64,000 nt of DNA. It comes from Microbacterium sp. LWO13-1.2 (lineage in GTDB: Bacteria; Actinomycetota; Actinomycetes; Actinomycetales; Microbacteriaceae). The stretch covers positions 186,001-250,000 of the forward strand of contig NZ_CP151634.1 of NCBI RefSeq assembly GCF_038397725.1, written 5' to 3'. Shown one piece after another: positions 52,824-64,000 of the stretch (position 1 is the stretch's first letter; every line of letters begins with the position of its first letter). The translations under genes and the position numbers were made by a program. The notes under the pieces were generated by a model. The model was given only the letters and a program-made list of their open reading frames with translations, did no database searches and had not been told where the DNA came from.

Positions 52824-53771
52824 ATGACCGACGTCGACCGTGAGATCTCGACACCCCCGTCGATCGCCGGACCGGATTCGATCGCGTCATTCGCCGAACA
52901 TCGCGGACTGCTGGAGGCAGTCGCCTACCGGGTACTGGGAAGCATGGTCGACGCCCAGGACGTGGTGCAGGACGCCTGGCTGCGGTGGAGCGGCGTCGAC
53001 CCGGCCGGCATCCTCGACCCGGAGGGCTACCTGGTGCGCATCACCACCCGGCTTGCGATCGACCAGCTGCGCAGTGCTCGCGCCCGGCGGGAGGCATACG
53101 TCGGTCCGTGGCTCCCCGAACCGATCCGCACCACGCCCGATGTGGCAGACCGGGTCGAACTCGCCGACTCCGTCTCGACCGCCGTCCTTCTCGTGCTGGA
53201 AGCCCTGACCCCGATCGAGCGCGCTGTCTTCGTGCTGCGGGAGGCGTTCGGCTACTCCTATGCCGAGATCGCGGAATTCGTCGACCGGCAAGAGCCCGCC
53301 GTCCGGCAGATCGCGCATCGCGCGCGGAACGCCGTTGCTGCTCGCCGGCGGCGATATGACACGGATATCGAGACGCGCCGGGTCGCGACGGAGCGGTTCC
53401 TCGCGGCCTGCGTCGGCGGAGATCTTGAGGCGCTCATGGCCGTGCTGGCACCCGGCGTCACGATGATCAGCGACGGCGGCGGACGAACCTACGCGCCGCG
53501 CAAGCCGATCATCGGACGCGAGGCCGTCGCCCGCGCGATCCTCAAGCTCACGCGGCAGGCACCCGAGGGAACCCGACCGTTCATCGCGCCGCTGAACGGC
53601 GGTCCGGGAATCGTGCTCACGGCATCCGGCCCGGTGCTCGCAGCGACGCTGCACCTGCGGGACGGAGTGATCGAGATGCTGCACGTCGTGAGCAACCCCG
53701 CGAAGCTGACGCACGTGCGCCACGGAAATCCGATCCGAGTGTCACGTATCGCTCTGCTGTCTCGTCCGTGA
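52824..53771 (+). CDS. sigJ: ECF41-group RNA polymerase sigma factor (SigJ)
   Basis: 315 residues. Sigma regions 2 (about 20-85, VLGSMVDAQDVVQDAWLRWS) and 4 (about 120-170, YSYAEIAEFVDRQEPAVRQI), then a SnoaL/NTF2-like C-terminal domain. ECF41 hallmarks are present: WLPEP in the linker, SDGGGR (family DGGGK) and SNPAKL (family NPDKL). In this group the C-terminal extension acts as a built-in regulator, replacing an anti-sigma factor. The neighbouring oxidase is the expected COE-type target. Confidence 0.9.
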   Translation: MTDVDREISTPPSIAGPDSIASFAEHRGLLEAVAYRVLGSMVDAQDVVQDAWLRWSGVDPAGILDPEGYLVRITTRLAIDQLRSARARREAYVGPWLPEPIRTTPDVADRVELADSVSTAVLLVLEALTPIERAVFVLREAFGYSYAEIAEFVDRQEPAVRQIAHRARNAVAARRRRYDTDIETRRVATERFLAACVGGDLEALMAVLAPGVTMISDGGGRTYAPRKPIIGREAVARAILKLTRQAPEGTRPFIAPLNGGPGIVLTASGPVLAATLHLRDGVIEMLHVVSNPAKLTHVRHGNPIRVSRIALLSRP

Positions 53772-53802
53772 GGTGAAGCATCCTCAACGAACGGAGCAAT
53801 AC

Positions 53803-54159
53803 GTGTTCATCCTCGGACTCGCCATCACCCTTCTCACCGCGGCTCTCAACGGCGCCATCGCCGTCTTGAACCTCATCGGACACGACTATCCGAAGTCCCA
53901 AGCCGATCAGATGCGCATCCCGCACTCGCTCCTCCCCGTTTTCGGCACCATGCTCGGCGCCGGGAGTCTCGGGCTGGTGGTGGGACTCGCGGTGCCCTCC
54001 CTCGGCATCGCGGCGGCCGCAGGCTTCGTGATCTACTATCTCGTCGCGCTGGGCGCCCACTTTCGGGTGCGTGATTTCCGCCTGATTCCCTGGGCGACGA
54101 TGTTCGCGCTCGCCTGCGCGGCGCTCGCCGTCGCCACGTTTCGGGCTGTCGGCGCATGA
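53803..54159 (+). CDS. DoxX-like membrane protein
   Basis: About 118 residues, four transmembrane helices: FILGLAITLLTAALNGAIAV, LLPVFGTMLGAGSLGLVVGL, LGIAAAAGFVIYYLVALGAH and WATMFALACAALAVATF. The arrangement fits the DoxX_2 group. GTG 53803 has GGAG 7 nt upstream; an earlier GTG at 53773 is possible. It follows sigJ on the same strand and may belong to its unit. Confidence 0.78.
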   Translation: MFILGLAITLLTAALNGAIAVLNLIGHDYPKSQADQMRIPHSLLPVFGTMLGAGSLGLVVGLAVPSLGIAAAAGFVIYYLVALGAHFRVRDFRLIPWATMFALACAALAVATFRAVGA

Positions 54160-54175
54160 TCCTCTCGATGCGCCG
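54150..54175 (+). terminator. terminator after the DoxX-like gene
   Basis: CGGCGCAT (54150-54157) and ATGCGCCG (54168-54175) form a perfect 8-bp stem with a 10-nt loop, overlapping the stop codon. Confidence 0.6.
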
Positions 54176-54250
54176 GCACCCTCCTGCTTCTTCGAAGACC
54201 TCTCCACGACCCAGTGGCAGGATGGGGATCTCAGAGCGAATCGAGGAATG

Positions 54251-55348
54251 ATGAGCGCACTCCTGCAGATCCTGACCACGCACGTCGCAGACGGCACCAT
54301 GCCCGGAGCCGTCGCTGCGACCGGCTCCCCCGACGGAGAGGTCGAGATCATCAGCGTGGGCGACATGTCACGCGATGCCATCGTGCGCATCCAATCGATG
54401 ACCAAGCCCGTGACCGCGGTCGCGACGTTGCGTCTCGTGCAGTCCGGTCGCCTGAACCTGGATGACCCGGTGGAGACGTGGCTGCCAGAGTTGGCCGACC
54501 GGCAGGTACTGCGCTCTCCCGAGGCAGCTCTCGATGACACCGTGCCGATGAGCACGCCGATCACGGTGCGCCACCTTCTGACGAACACATCGGGTTACGG
54601 CATGACGACGGCCCCCAGCCCCCTGCGTGAAGCCATGATCGCGAATCGCACCGAGGCTGGACAGGAACCGGTCGAGTTGGGAGCGCAGGAGTGGCTCGAT
54701 GCCCTCGCCGACCTGCCGCTCGCGTTCCAGCCGGGCACCGCCTGGCGCTATCACCATTCGTTCGGAATCCTCGGCATCCTCCTGTCGCGCGTGGTCGAAG
54801 GGTCGCTCGAGCAGCACCTGACCGACGACCTCTTCCGTCCGCTCGGCATGGTGGACTCGGGCTACACCGTCCCGCTCGAGAAGGCGCACCGGCTACCCAC
54901 CGCGTACCGCCACGACGAGACGGCCGGACTGACGCAGACCGAACCGGCGGCCGGCGGGTTCTATGTCGCGCCGGCCCCGTTCGACCTCAGTCATGCCGAA
55001 CTGGTGTCCACGGCTTCCGACTACGCGGCGTTCGCCCGCATGCTCGCCGGCGGCGGACAGCACCAGGGGAAAGCCTTCCTGGAGCCCGCTCTCCTGGAGC
55101 AGTTGCACACCGACCAGGTCCCCGCGGGGGCCAAGGCGGACGACAGCTTCTTCCCCGGGTTCTGGAACGGCACCGGATGGGGATTCGGGGTCGCGGTGCG
55201 CACCGCGGGAGAGCACGCCGGACGGTACGGGTGGTCAGGCGGCCAGGGTACGGATTTCTTCGTCGACCCCGACGGCTCTTTTCAGATCGTGCTGACCCAG
55301 GTCGAGATGGGCGAGCGGATCATGGGGCTGTTCAGCGACACGCAGTGA
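54251..55348 (+). CDS. serine hydrolase of the beta-lactamase class C/penicillin-binding family
   Basis: 365 residues. Active-site SxxK reads SMTK (Ser49-Lys52) and the second motif is YHHSFG in place of YxN. LLTNTSGYGM and a C-terminal GWSGGQGTDFFVDP (HxG-like KTG region) follow. No signal peptide, so it is a cytosolic esterase/EstB-like enzyme rather than a secreted beta-lactamase. The preceding ATG at 54248 directly abuts GAGGA, so the second ATG is favoured. Confidence 0.86.
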   Translation: MSALLQILTTHVADGTMPGAVAATGSPDGEVEIISVGDMSRDAIVRIQSMTKPVTAVATLRLVQSGRLNLDDPVETWLPELADRQVLRSPEAALDDTVPMSTPITVRHLLTNTSGYGMTTAPSPLREAMIANRTEAGQEPVELGAQEWLDALADLPLAFQPGTAWRYHHSFGILGILLSRVVEGSLEQHLTDDLFRPLGMVDSGYTVPLEKAHRLPTAYRHDETAGLTQTEPAAGGFYVAPAPFDLSHAELVSTASDYAAFARMLAGGGQHQGKAFLEPALLEQLHTDQVPAGAKADDSFFPGFWNGTGWGFGVAVRTAGEHAGRYGWSGGQGTDFFVDPDGSFQIVLTQVEMGERIMGLFSDTQ

Positions 55349-55359
55349 CGACACCTCAC

Positions 55360-55380
55360 CTGAACACCGTTCAGTACACT
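55360..55380 (+). promoter_or_regulatory. TetR-type operator and -10 box before the ligase-ketosynthase pair
   Basis: CTGAAC-ACC-GTTCAG (55360-55374) is a perfect 6-bp dyad directly followed by TACACT (55375-55380). TGAAC-N3-GTTCA sites are common targets of TetR regulators of fatty-acid metabolism. No such regulator lies in the window next to it. Confidence 0.6.
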
Positions 55381-55438
55381 GGGCTGGGTCATTCCGAGCC
55401 GCCCCAGAGAGAAGCCGATCACGCCTGTTTCGTCATCC

Positions 55439-56929
55439 GTGCACCGCGTCGCGACCGTCGATCCTGACCGCGTCGCGATCGTCGGCGACGGCGCGCACCT
55501 GACCTACGCCGAACTGGCGCAGGATGCGCGCGGGATCGCGGCATTCATCGACGGTTGCGTGCGCGCCCTGCCGGTGTCGACAGACCTGCCCGTGGTCGGG
55601 ATCTGTGTGCGCTCGGCGTTCGTGACGGCACGGCTGGTGGTGGGTCTCGAGGCCGGGTCGACGATTCTCACCGTCGTTGATCCTCAGTGGCCCCAGGCAC
55701 TGCAGATCCAGATGATCCGGAACACGAGAACGCAGATCCTGCTCACCGATGTGCCCGGTCTGCCTGACGCTCTGCGGGCCGCGGGCTGGGGCGGAACCAT
55801 CATCCCCGCCTCCGATCTCGATCACCTTGCATCCGCCGGCAGCACGCCCGGCGAGGGCGCGTCGATGATGGATTCGGCGAAAGATGACGATGCCCCGTTC
55901 CTGATGCTGTTCTCCTCGGGAACGACCGGCACTCCGAAGGCGTTTCTGAAGACCCGGGCGCAATACCTCGCGAACGTCGCGGTATCCCGCGAGTTCCTCG
56001 GCGCGCACCCCGGAGTGGCGACGTTCGCACCCGGACCCCTGTCGTACAGCCTCACCCTGTACGCCCTGTTCGAGGGGCTCGCCACCGGTGGGCGCGTGCA
56101 TGTGGCAGACCGGCTCGATGAGTTGTGGTTGACCGGTCGCGCCCGCGAGGAGAACGTCACACGGCTGGTGACCGTGCCCTCGGCGCTGCATGCTCTCGCC
56201 GATGCCGCTCACCGTTCCCCGGCGCGTTTCGAAGGACTCCGCCTGATCATCACCGGCGGCGCGGCGCTCTCCTCGGCGACGCGCGCCCGGGGCACCAATG
56301 AGATGCCTCAGGCTCGCCTGGTCAGCTATTACGGGGCGGGCGAACTCGGATTCATCGGCGACAGCCGCGACGGCGACGGCACCCGCATCCAGTTGTATCC
56401 GCGCGTCGAGGCTCTCGTTCGCGACGATGCCGGGCACGCACTCGAGCCGGGCGAGCTCGGAACACTCTGGGTCCGATCAGGGTCCTGCACCACCCAGTAC
56501 CTGCCGCACACCACGGATGCGGAGTTGTCGGATGCCGAGGGCTGGGCGACCGTCCATGACCAAGGTTCCCTTGACGGCCGCATGTTCGTGTTCGCGGGGC
56601 GGCGGGGCGAGGTCGTCGCGACCGGAGGGCACAAGGTCGCTCTGGCCGAGGTGGAGCGCGCCTTCGACGGGATGCCGGGGGTCGGCGTGGTCTGCGCGAT
56701 CGCGCTCCCCCATCCAAGCCTGGGCTCCGTCGTCGGCCTCGTCCTCGAGGGCGACGATCTGCCGTCGAAGCGAGTCCTCCGGGAGTGGGCGGCCTCGCAG
56801 CTGCCGTCAGCGTCAGTGCCTCGACGCTGGCACGCCGTTCCGAGCCTTCCCCGCACCGGCGGAGGCAAGGTCCGCCGAGGAGCGACTGTGCAGCTCGTCC
56901 TCTCCGGAACCGGAGCGACGCGCCTGTGA
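55439..56929 (+). CDS. AMP-dependent acyl-CoA/acyl-acid ligase
   Basis: 496 residues of the ANL superfamily. P-loop LFSSGTTGTPKAFLK near 160-175, A5-like SYYGAGELGF, A7-A8 hinge FVFAGRRGEVVATGGHKVAL, and A10 lysine in LPRTGGGKVRR. It adenylates a carboxylic acid and loads it onto CoA or a carrier. The chain is about 20 residues shorter than typical at the N-terminus. The start is uncertain: GTG 55439 has no clear ribosome site. Overlaps the ketosynthase by 4 bp. Confidence 0.85.
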   Translation: MHRVATVDPDRVAIVGDGAHLTYAELAQDARGIAAFIDGCVRALPVSTDLPVVGICVRSAFVTARLVVGLEAGSTILTVVDPQWPQALQIQMIRNTRTQILLTDVPGLPDALRAAGWGGTIIPASDLDHLASAGSTPGEGASMMDSAKDDDAPFLMLFSSGTTGTPKAFLKTRAQYLANVAVSREFLGAHPGVATFAPGPLSYSLTLYALFEGLATGGRVHVADRLDELWLTGRAREENVTRLVTVPSALHALADAAHRSPARFEGLRLIITGGAALSSATRARGTNEMPQARLVSYYGAGELGFIGDSRDGDGTRIQLYPRVEALVRDDAGHALEPGELGTLWVRSGSCTTQYLPHTTDAELSDAEGWATVHDQGSLDGRMFVFAGRRGEVVATGGHKVALAEVERAFDGMPGVGVVCAIALPHPSLGSVVGLVLEGDDLPSKRVLREWAASQLPSASVPRRWHAVPSLPRTGGGKVRRGATVQLVLSGTGATRL

Positions 56930-58182
56930 TCGCGTCACACCGCGAGGTGGTCGTCACCGGTGTCGGCGCCGTCACCGCCAGTGGAACGACGGCGGCCGCA
57001 CTCTGGAACTCGGTTGTCGAAGGGCGCAGTGGAATGAGCGTCCTCCCCGACAGCCTGACCACGGGGATGGCGGTCAGCGTCGGCGGCGTCATCGCAGGGT
57101 TCCCGGAGCCGCCGGATCTGCCCGCCTCCCTCGCGCGTCACCTCAGCCCCGTGCAGCGGTGGGCGATCACGGCCGCCGATGAGGCGCTGACGGATGCCGG
57201 CTGGGATCGGTCCCGTGGCGCATCACCCTGGGAGCCGTATCGCGTCTCCATCATCGTTGCGACCGGATCCGGGCCGGTCGATGCGATGCTGCGGGCCGGA
57301 TCCGCCTTCGAGGCCGGCGGACCGCGAAAAGTCCCGCCAGGCCTGGTCGTCTTCGGAACAGCCGACGCTGCGGCCGGAATCCTGAGTCAGCGATACGGGT
57401 TCCGCGGCGCGACGCACGCTGTCACCGCGGCCTGTGCCAGCGGGGCAGTCGGAATCGGCGAAGGGTTGCGGCGCATCCGGCACGGTTATGCGGACGCCGT
57501 GCTCGTCGTCGGCATGGAGGACTGCCTGAACTCCGTGCACCTCGCCGCGAACACCAACCTCCGCGCACTGGCCACCGGGTACGCCGACGACCCGTCATCC
57601 GCATCGCGCCCGTTCGATCGGTCCCGTTCCGGATTCGTGATGGCGCAGGGCGTGGGAGCCGTCCTTCTCGAAGCCGCCGACACCGCAGTCCGCCGGGGCG
57701 CCGTGCCGCAGGCCACCGTCGCCGGATTCGGTGAGACGACGGACGCCCACCACCCCACCGCCCCGCATCCCGATGGGCAGGGGGCGGCCGCGGCGATCCG
57801 TGCCTGCCTCGCCGACGCGCACACCTCCGCCGCGCAGGTCGATCACGTGAACACGCACGGAACGGGGACTCCCCTCGGAGATCGCGCCGAGATCGCGGCG
57901 CTCGCCCACGCACTCGGCGAGCGCGCGCACCGCGTTCCGCTCACGGCCACGAAATCGTCGACCGGTCACCTGCTCGGAGCCTCCGGAGTCATCGAAGCCA
58001 TCCTCGCGGTGCTGACCCTCCGCGATCAGACGCTCCCGCCGACGCTCAACCTCACCGATCCCGAGTTCGACGATTGGGTCTTCGTCCGCGACCGCCCTCA
58101 GGCGGTCGCGGTCGAGACGGTGCTCTCGAACTCCTTCGGATTCAGCGGGCACAACGCGGCGCTGCTGTTCACCAGCCGGTGA
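56926..58182 (+). CDS. beta-ketoacyl-ACP synthase, FabF/KAS II type
   Basis: 418 residues from a GTG that overlaps the ligase stop (GTGA). Catalytic triad intact: Cys170 in VTAACASGAVG, His311 in VNTHGTGTPLGDRAE, His348 in TKSSTGHLLGASG. Full-length condensing enzyme. It is not in a fab cluster and no acyl carrier protein is adjacent. Coupling to an acyl-activating ligase suggests elongation or condensation of an unusual starter acid, or a secondary-lipid pathway. Convergent with thiF. Confidence 0.88.
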   Translation: MIASHREVVVTGVGAVTASGTTAAALWNSVVEGRSGMSVLPDSLTTGMAVSVGGVIAGFPEPPDLPASLARHLSPVQRWAITAADEALTDAGWDRSRGASPWEPYRVSIIVATGSGPVDAMLRAGSAFEAGGPRKVPPGLVVFGTADAAAGILSQRYGFRGATHAVTAACASGAVGIGEGLRRIRHGYADAVLVVGMEDCLNSVHLAANTNLRALATGYADDPSSASRPFDRSRSGFVMAQGVGAVLLEAADTAVRRGAVPQATVAGFGETTDAHHPTAPHPDGQGAAAAIRACLADAHTSAAQVDHVNTHGTGTPLGDRAEIAALAHALGERAHRVPLTATKSSTGHLLGASGVIEAILAVLTLRDQTLPPTLNLTDPEFDDWVFVRDRPQAVAVETVLSNSFGFSGHNAALLFTSR

Positions 58183-58192
58183 CCCGCGAGCC

Positions 58193-60381
<2,189 letters not shown>

Positions 60382-60385
<4 letters not shown>

Positions 60386-61506
60386 GAGACCTCCAGGGGT
60401 ATGGGGGATGCGGTGAAGCGGTCGGGTCGGAAAGGGGCGATGCCGGTCGGGGCGACGCCCGAGATGAGCGAGGCCACGGCCTCGGCCGCGATGGGCGCGA
60501 GCATGACGCCATGGCGCCCGAAGCCGGTGGCGATGATCAGCCCCGATGCCGCGCGTCCGAGCAGGGGCGCGTTGTCCGGAGTCGTCGGCCGGGCCCGCGC
60601 CGTGACCTCGAGCAACTCGAGTTCGGCCACGGCAGGCACCACCGCAGCGGCGTCGCGCAGCAGTTCGTAGACGCCTCCCGCCGACGCTGCCGGCCCGCCG
60701 TGTTCGCGTTGCGTGGCACCGAGCACGACGGTGCCGTCAATACGCGGCAGGAGGTACACCGACGCACCGTGCACGCGAGCGCGAACGGTGCAGTCGAGCA
60801 GCGGGCGCAGCCGATCGGGAACGCCCAGGCGCAGGATGTCGCCGTACACCGGGCGCAGCGTCGGCACGAACGGCATCCCGTCGAGGCGGCCGGCGGCGAG
60901 GCCGTTCGCGACGACGACCTCTCGCGCCGTGATCACGGCGTCGTCGAGGCGCACTCCGATCGCGGGCGACATCGGATCATTCGGGTCTTCGTGCAGGATG
61001 CCGCGCACCACGGTGCGCACGATGCGATCTCCGAGGGCGGCGAGCAGAGCGGTGGCGAGGGCGCGGGGGTCGATGCGATGCTCGCGCACGCGACGGACCG
61101 CGGTCGTCCGCGGACCGAGGAGGGGTTCGAGGCGTCGCGCTTCACGCAGCGTCAGCGGCTCGATCGCTCCCGGCTGGAGGGCGGAGAGATCGTCGATGCG
61201 GCGGCGATCCGCGTCGTCGACGGCGAGGAGCAGAGTCGATACGGCCTCGAAGCCGCACCGGCCACCACCGGGGATCGTCGCGAGGAAGGCGGGATACCGC
61301 GCCGCCGATTCTTGAGCGATGACATGCAGCGACTGCTCTGTGGGGCGGTGCTCGCTGATCGGTGTGATCATGCCGGCCGCGGCATACGTCGCGCCCGACG
61401 CCGGTTCCGGATCGATCAGACGCACATCGCGGCCTGTCCGCGCGAGCTCCCACGCGATCGAGAGCCCGACGACTCCCCCGCCGATCACGACGGTATCGCA
61501 GCGCAC
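60382..61506 (-). CDS. thiO: glycine oxidase ThiO
   Basis: About 374 residues of the DAO family. FAD loop [35 protein letters not shown] and C-terminal [20 protein letters not shown]. It makes dehydroglycine for ThiG. The GTG at 61506 is chosen from the position of the FAD loop. It is divergent from thiE with only 15 bp between the starts, so the two promoters must overlap. Confidence 0.93.
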
Positions 61507-61521
61507 CGATACACTCGCCGC

Positions 61522-62160
61522 ATGCTGCTCTCCTCCGCCCGGCTCTACCTGTGCACTGATGCCCGCCGCGATCGAGGGGACTTCGCCGAGTTCGTCGACG
61601 CGGCCTACTCCGGCGGCGTCGACATCGTGCAGTTGCGCGACAAGGCGCTCGAAGCCGCCGAGGAACTCGAGTACCTCGGCATCCTGCGCGAGGTCGCCGA
61701 GCGGCACGGTCGACTGTGGGCCGTCAACGATCGGGCTGATATCGCGGCCGTCTCCGGCGCGCCCGTCCTGCACCTCGGCCAGGGCGACCTGCCCCGCCCG
61801 GCTGCGCGCCGCATTCTCGGCGGCGACGTCGCACTGGGCCTGTCGACCCACGACGCCGACCAGCTCGCCGCCGCCCGCGCCGAGCCCGGACTCGACTACT
61901 TCTGCGTCGGACCCGTGTGGGCGACGCCCACGAAGCCCGGCCGCGCCGCCGTCGGCCTCGAACTCGTACGCGCGGCCGCCGATGCCGACCTGGCCGGTGT
62001 CGCGCGGCCGTGGTTCGCGATCGGAGGGATCGACCTCGGCACGGTCGACGAAGTGGTCGCCGCCGGCGCGAGCCGGATCGTCGTCGTACGCGCGATCACC
62101 GAGGCCGGCGACCCCGCCGATGCCGCGCGGAAACTGCGCGCGCGGCTGCCCGAGATGTGA
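61522..62160 (+). CDS. thiE: thiamine-phosphate synthase
   Basis: 212 residues. It has [54 protein letters not shown] and [20 protein letters not shown]: full ThiE pattern. It couples the thiazole and pyrimidine phosphates. TACACT (61510-61515) plus 6 nt precedes the ATG, so leaderless. Convergent with thiC, with a 7-bp gap. Confidence 0.95.
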   Translation: MLLSSARLYLCTDARRDRGDFAEFVDAAYSGGVDIVQLRDKALEAAEELEYLGILREVAERHGRLWAVNDRADIAAVSGAPVLHLGQGDLPRPAARRILGGDVALGLSTHDADQLAAARAEPGLDYFCVGPVWATPTKPGRAAVGLELVRAAADADLAGVARPWFAIGGIDLGTVDEVVAAGASRIVVVRAITEAGDPADAARKLRARLPEM

Positions 62161-62167
62161 CATCCGC

Positions 62168-63943
<1,776 letters not shown>

Positions 63944-64000
63944 CTACTTCCTACGCCGGCATTACCCGGACAGGTTCTACGGTCGCAGGCAGCTTCAGCC
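63944..64000 (-). promoter_or_regulatory. TPP riboswitch upstream of thiC, 5' part outside window
   Basis: The minus strand carries the conserved 3' half of the THI element: GACCGTAGAACCTG, CCGGGTAATGCCGG, CGTAGGAAG. The 5' half (P2/P3, CTGAGA box) lies beyond the window. The Shine-Dalgarno AGGAG follows within a few bases, so TPP binding should block translation. Confidence 0.9.

Noticed and set aside
54251..55348. Antibiotic-degrading beta-lactamase
   Set aside because: There is no signal peptide, YxN is replaced by YHH, and the family includes many esterases; resistance function is not supported.

Overview
The window looks like chromosome from a high-GC actinobacterium of the order Micrococcales, most likely a Microbacterium or close relative. 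The evidence is the G/C-ending codon use throughout, frequent GTG starts, many ATGA/GTGA 4-bp overlaps, and promoters of the form TANNNT-N6/7-ATG that imply leaderless mRNAs. A gene for the tiny actinobacterial ribosomal protein bS22 sits near a BldC-like HTH gene. I saw no rRNA, tRNA, CRISPR array, insertion sequence or prophage. Gene density is that of ordinary chromosome. All identifications rest on reading the sequence; no database search was run.

Layout. 0-1.7 kb: end of a PotC/PhnV-type ABC importer. 1.7-4.9 kb: a fused Gfo/Idh/MocA-aldo/keto reductase coupled to a LacI regulator, with LacI-type operators flanking the promoter. 4.9-13 kb: an accessory-looking catabolic locus. On the minus strand lies sulfatase > formylglycine-generating enzyme > DUF202 > DUF202, all with 4-bp overlaps. 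On the plus strand lie a PadR regulator, an MFS permease and a GH3 beta-glucosidase. All three promoters share one CAC-WW-GTG operator, so it reads as one regulon. 13-18 kb: DUF1508 protein, polar amino-acid ABC importer, rhodanese-glutaredoxin-Dabb operon, bS22 and HTH gene. 18.8-21.6 kb: TetR regulator divergent from a drug-type ABC exporter. 21.6-28.4 kb: ArsR, KtrB/KtrA potassium uptake, DUF1905, proC, CDF metal exporter, tadA, upp, GNAT. 28.4-37.8 kb: TM0106-type nuclease-helicase, nadE, a nucleosidase, sbcCD.

37.8-48.5 kb: a Cys/Met-rich leader ORF ahead of an orphan winged-helix regulator, an AlkA-like glycosylase, two tandem VOC proteins, MFS exporter, M20 peptidase, small housekeeping genes and thrC. 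47.7-50.5 kb: an Erm 23S rRNA methyltransferase with a 21-codon leader peptide and attenuator hairpins, next to a NarL-type two-component system. 51.3-54.2 kb: an ECF41 (SigJ) sigma factor divergent from a BBE-type flavin oxidase whose promoter matches the ECF41 consensus, plus a DoxX-like protein. 54.2-58.2 kb: serine hydrolase, then an acyl-adenylating ligase coupled to a FabF-like ketosynthase. 58.2-64 kb: thiamine biosynthesis (thiO-thiS-thiG-thiF/rhodanese, thiE, thiC), ending inside a TPP riboswitch.

Most promising items: the PadR-sulfatase-FGE-DUF202-GH3 regulon, the sulfur-amino-acid-rich leader ORF, the erm attenuator, the ECF41 circuit, the SD-masking hairpin before the DUF1508 gene, and the ligase-ketosynthase pair without an ACP.
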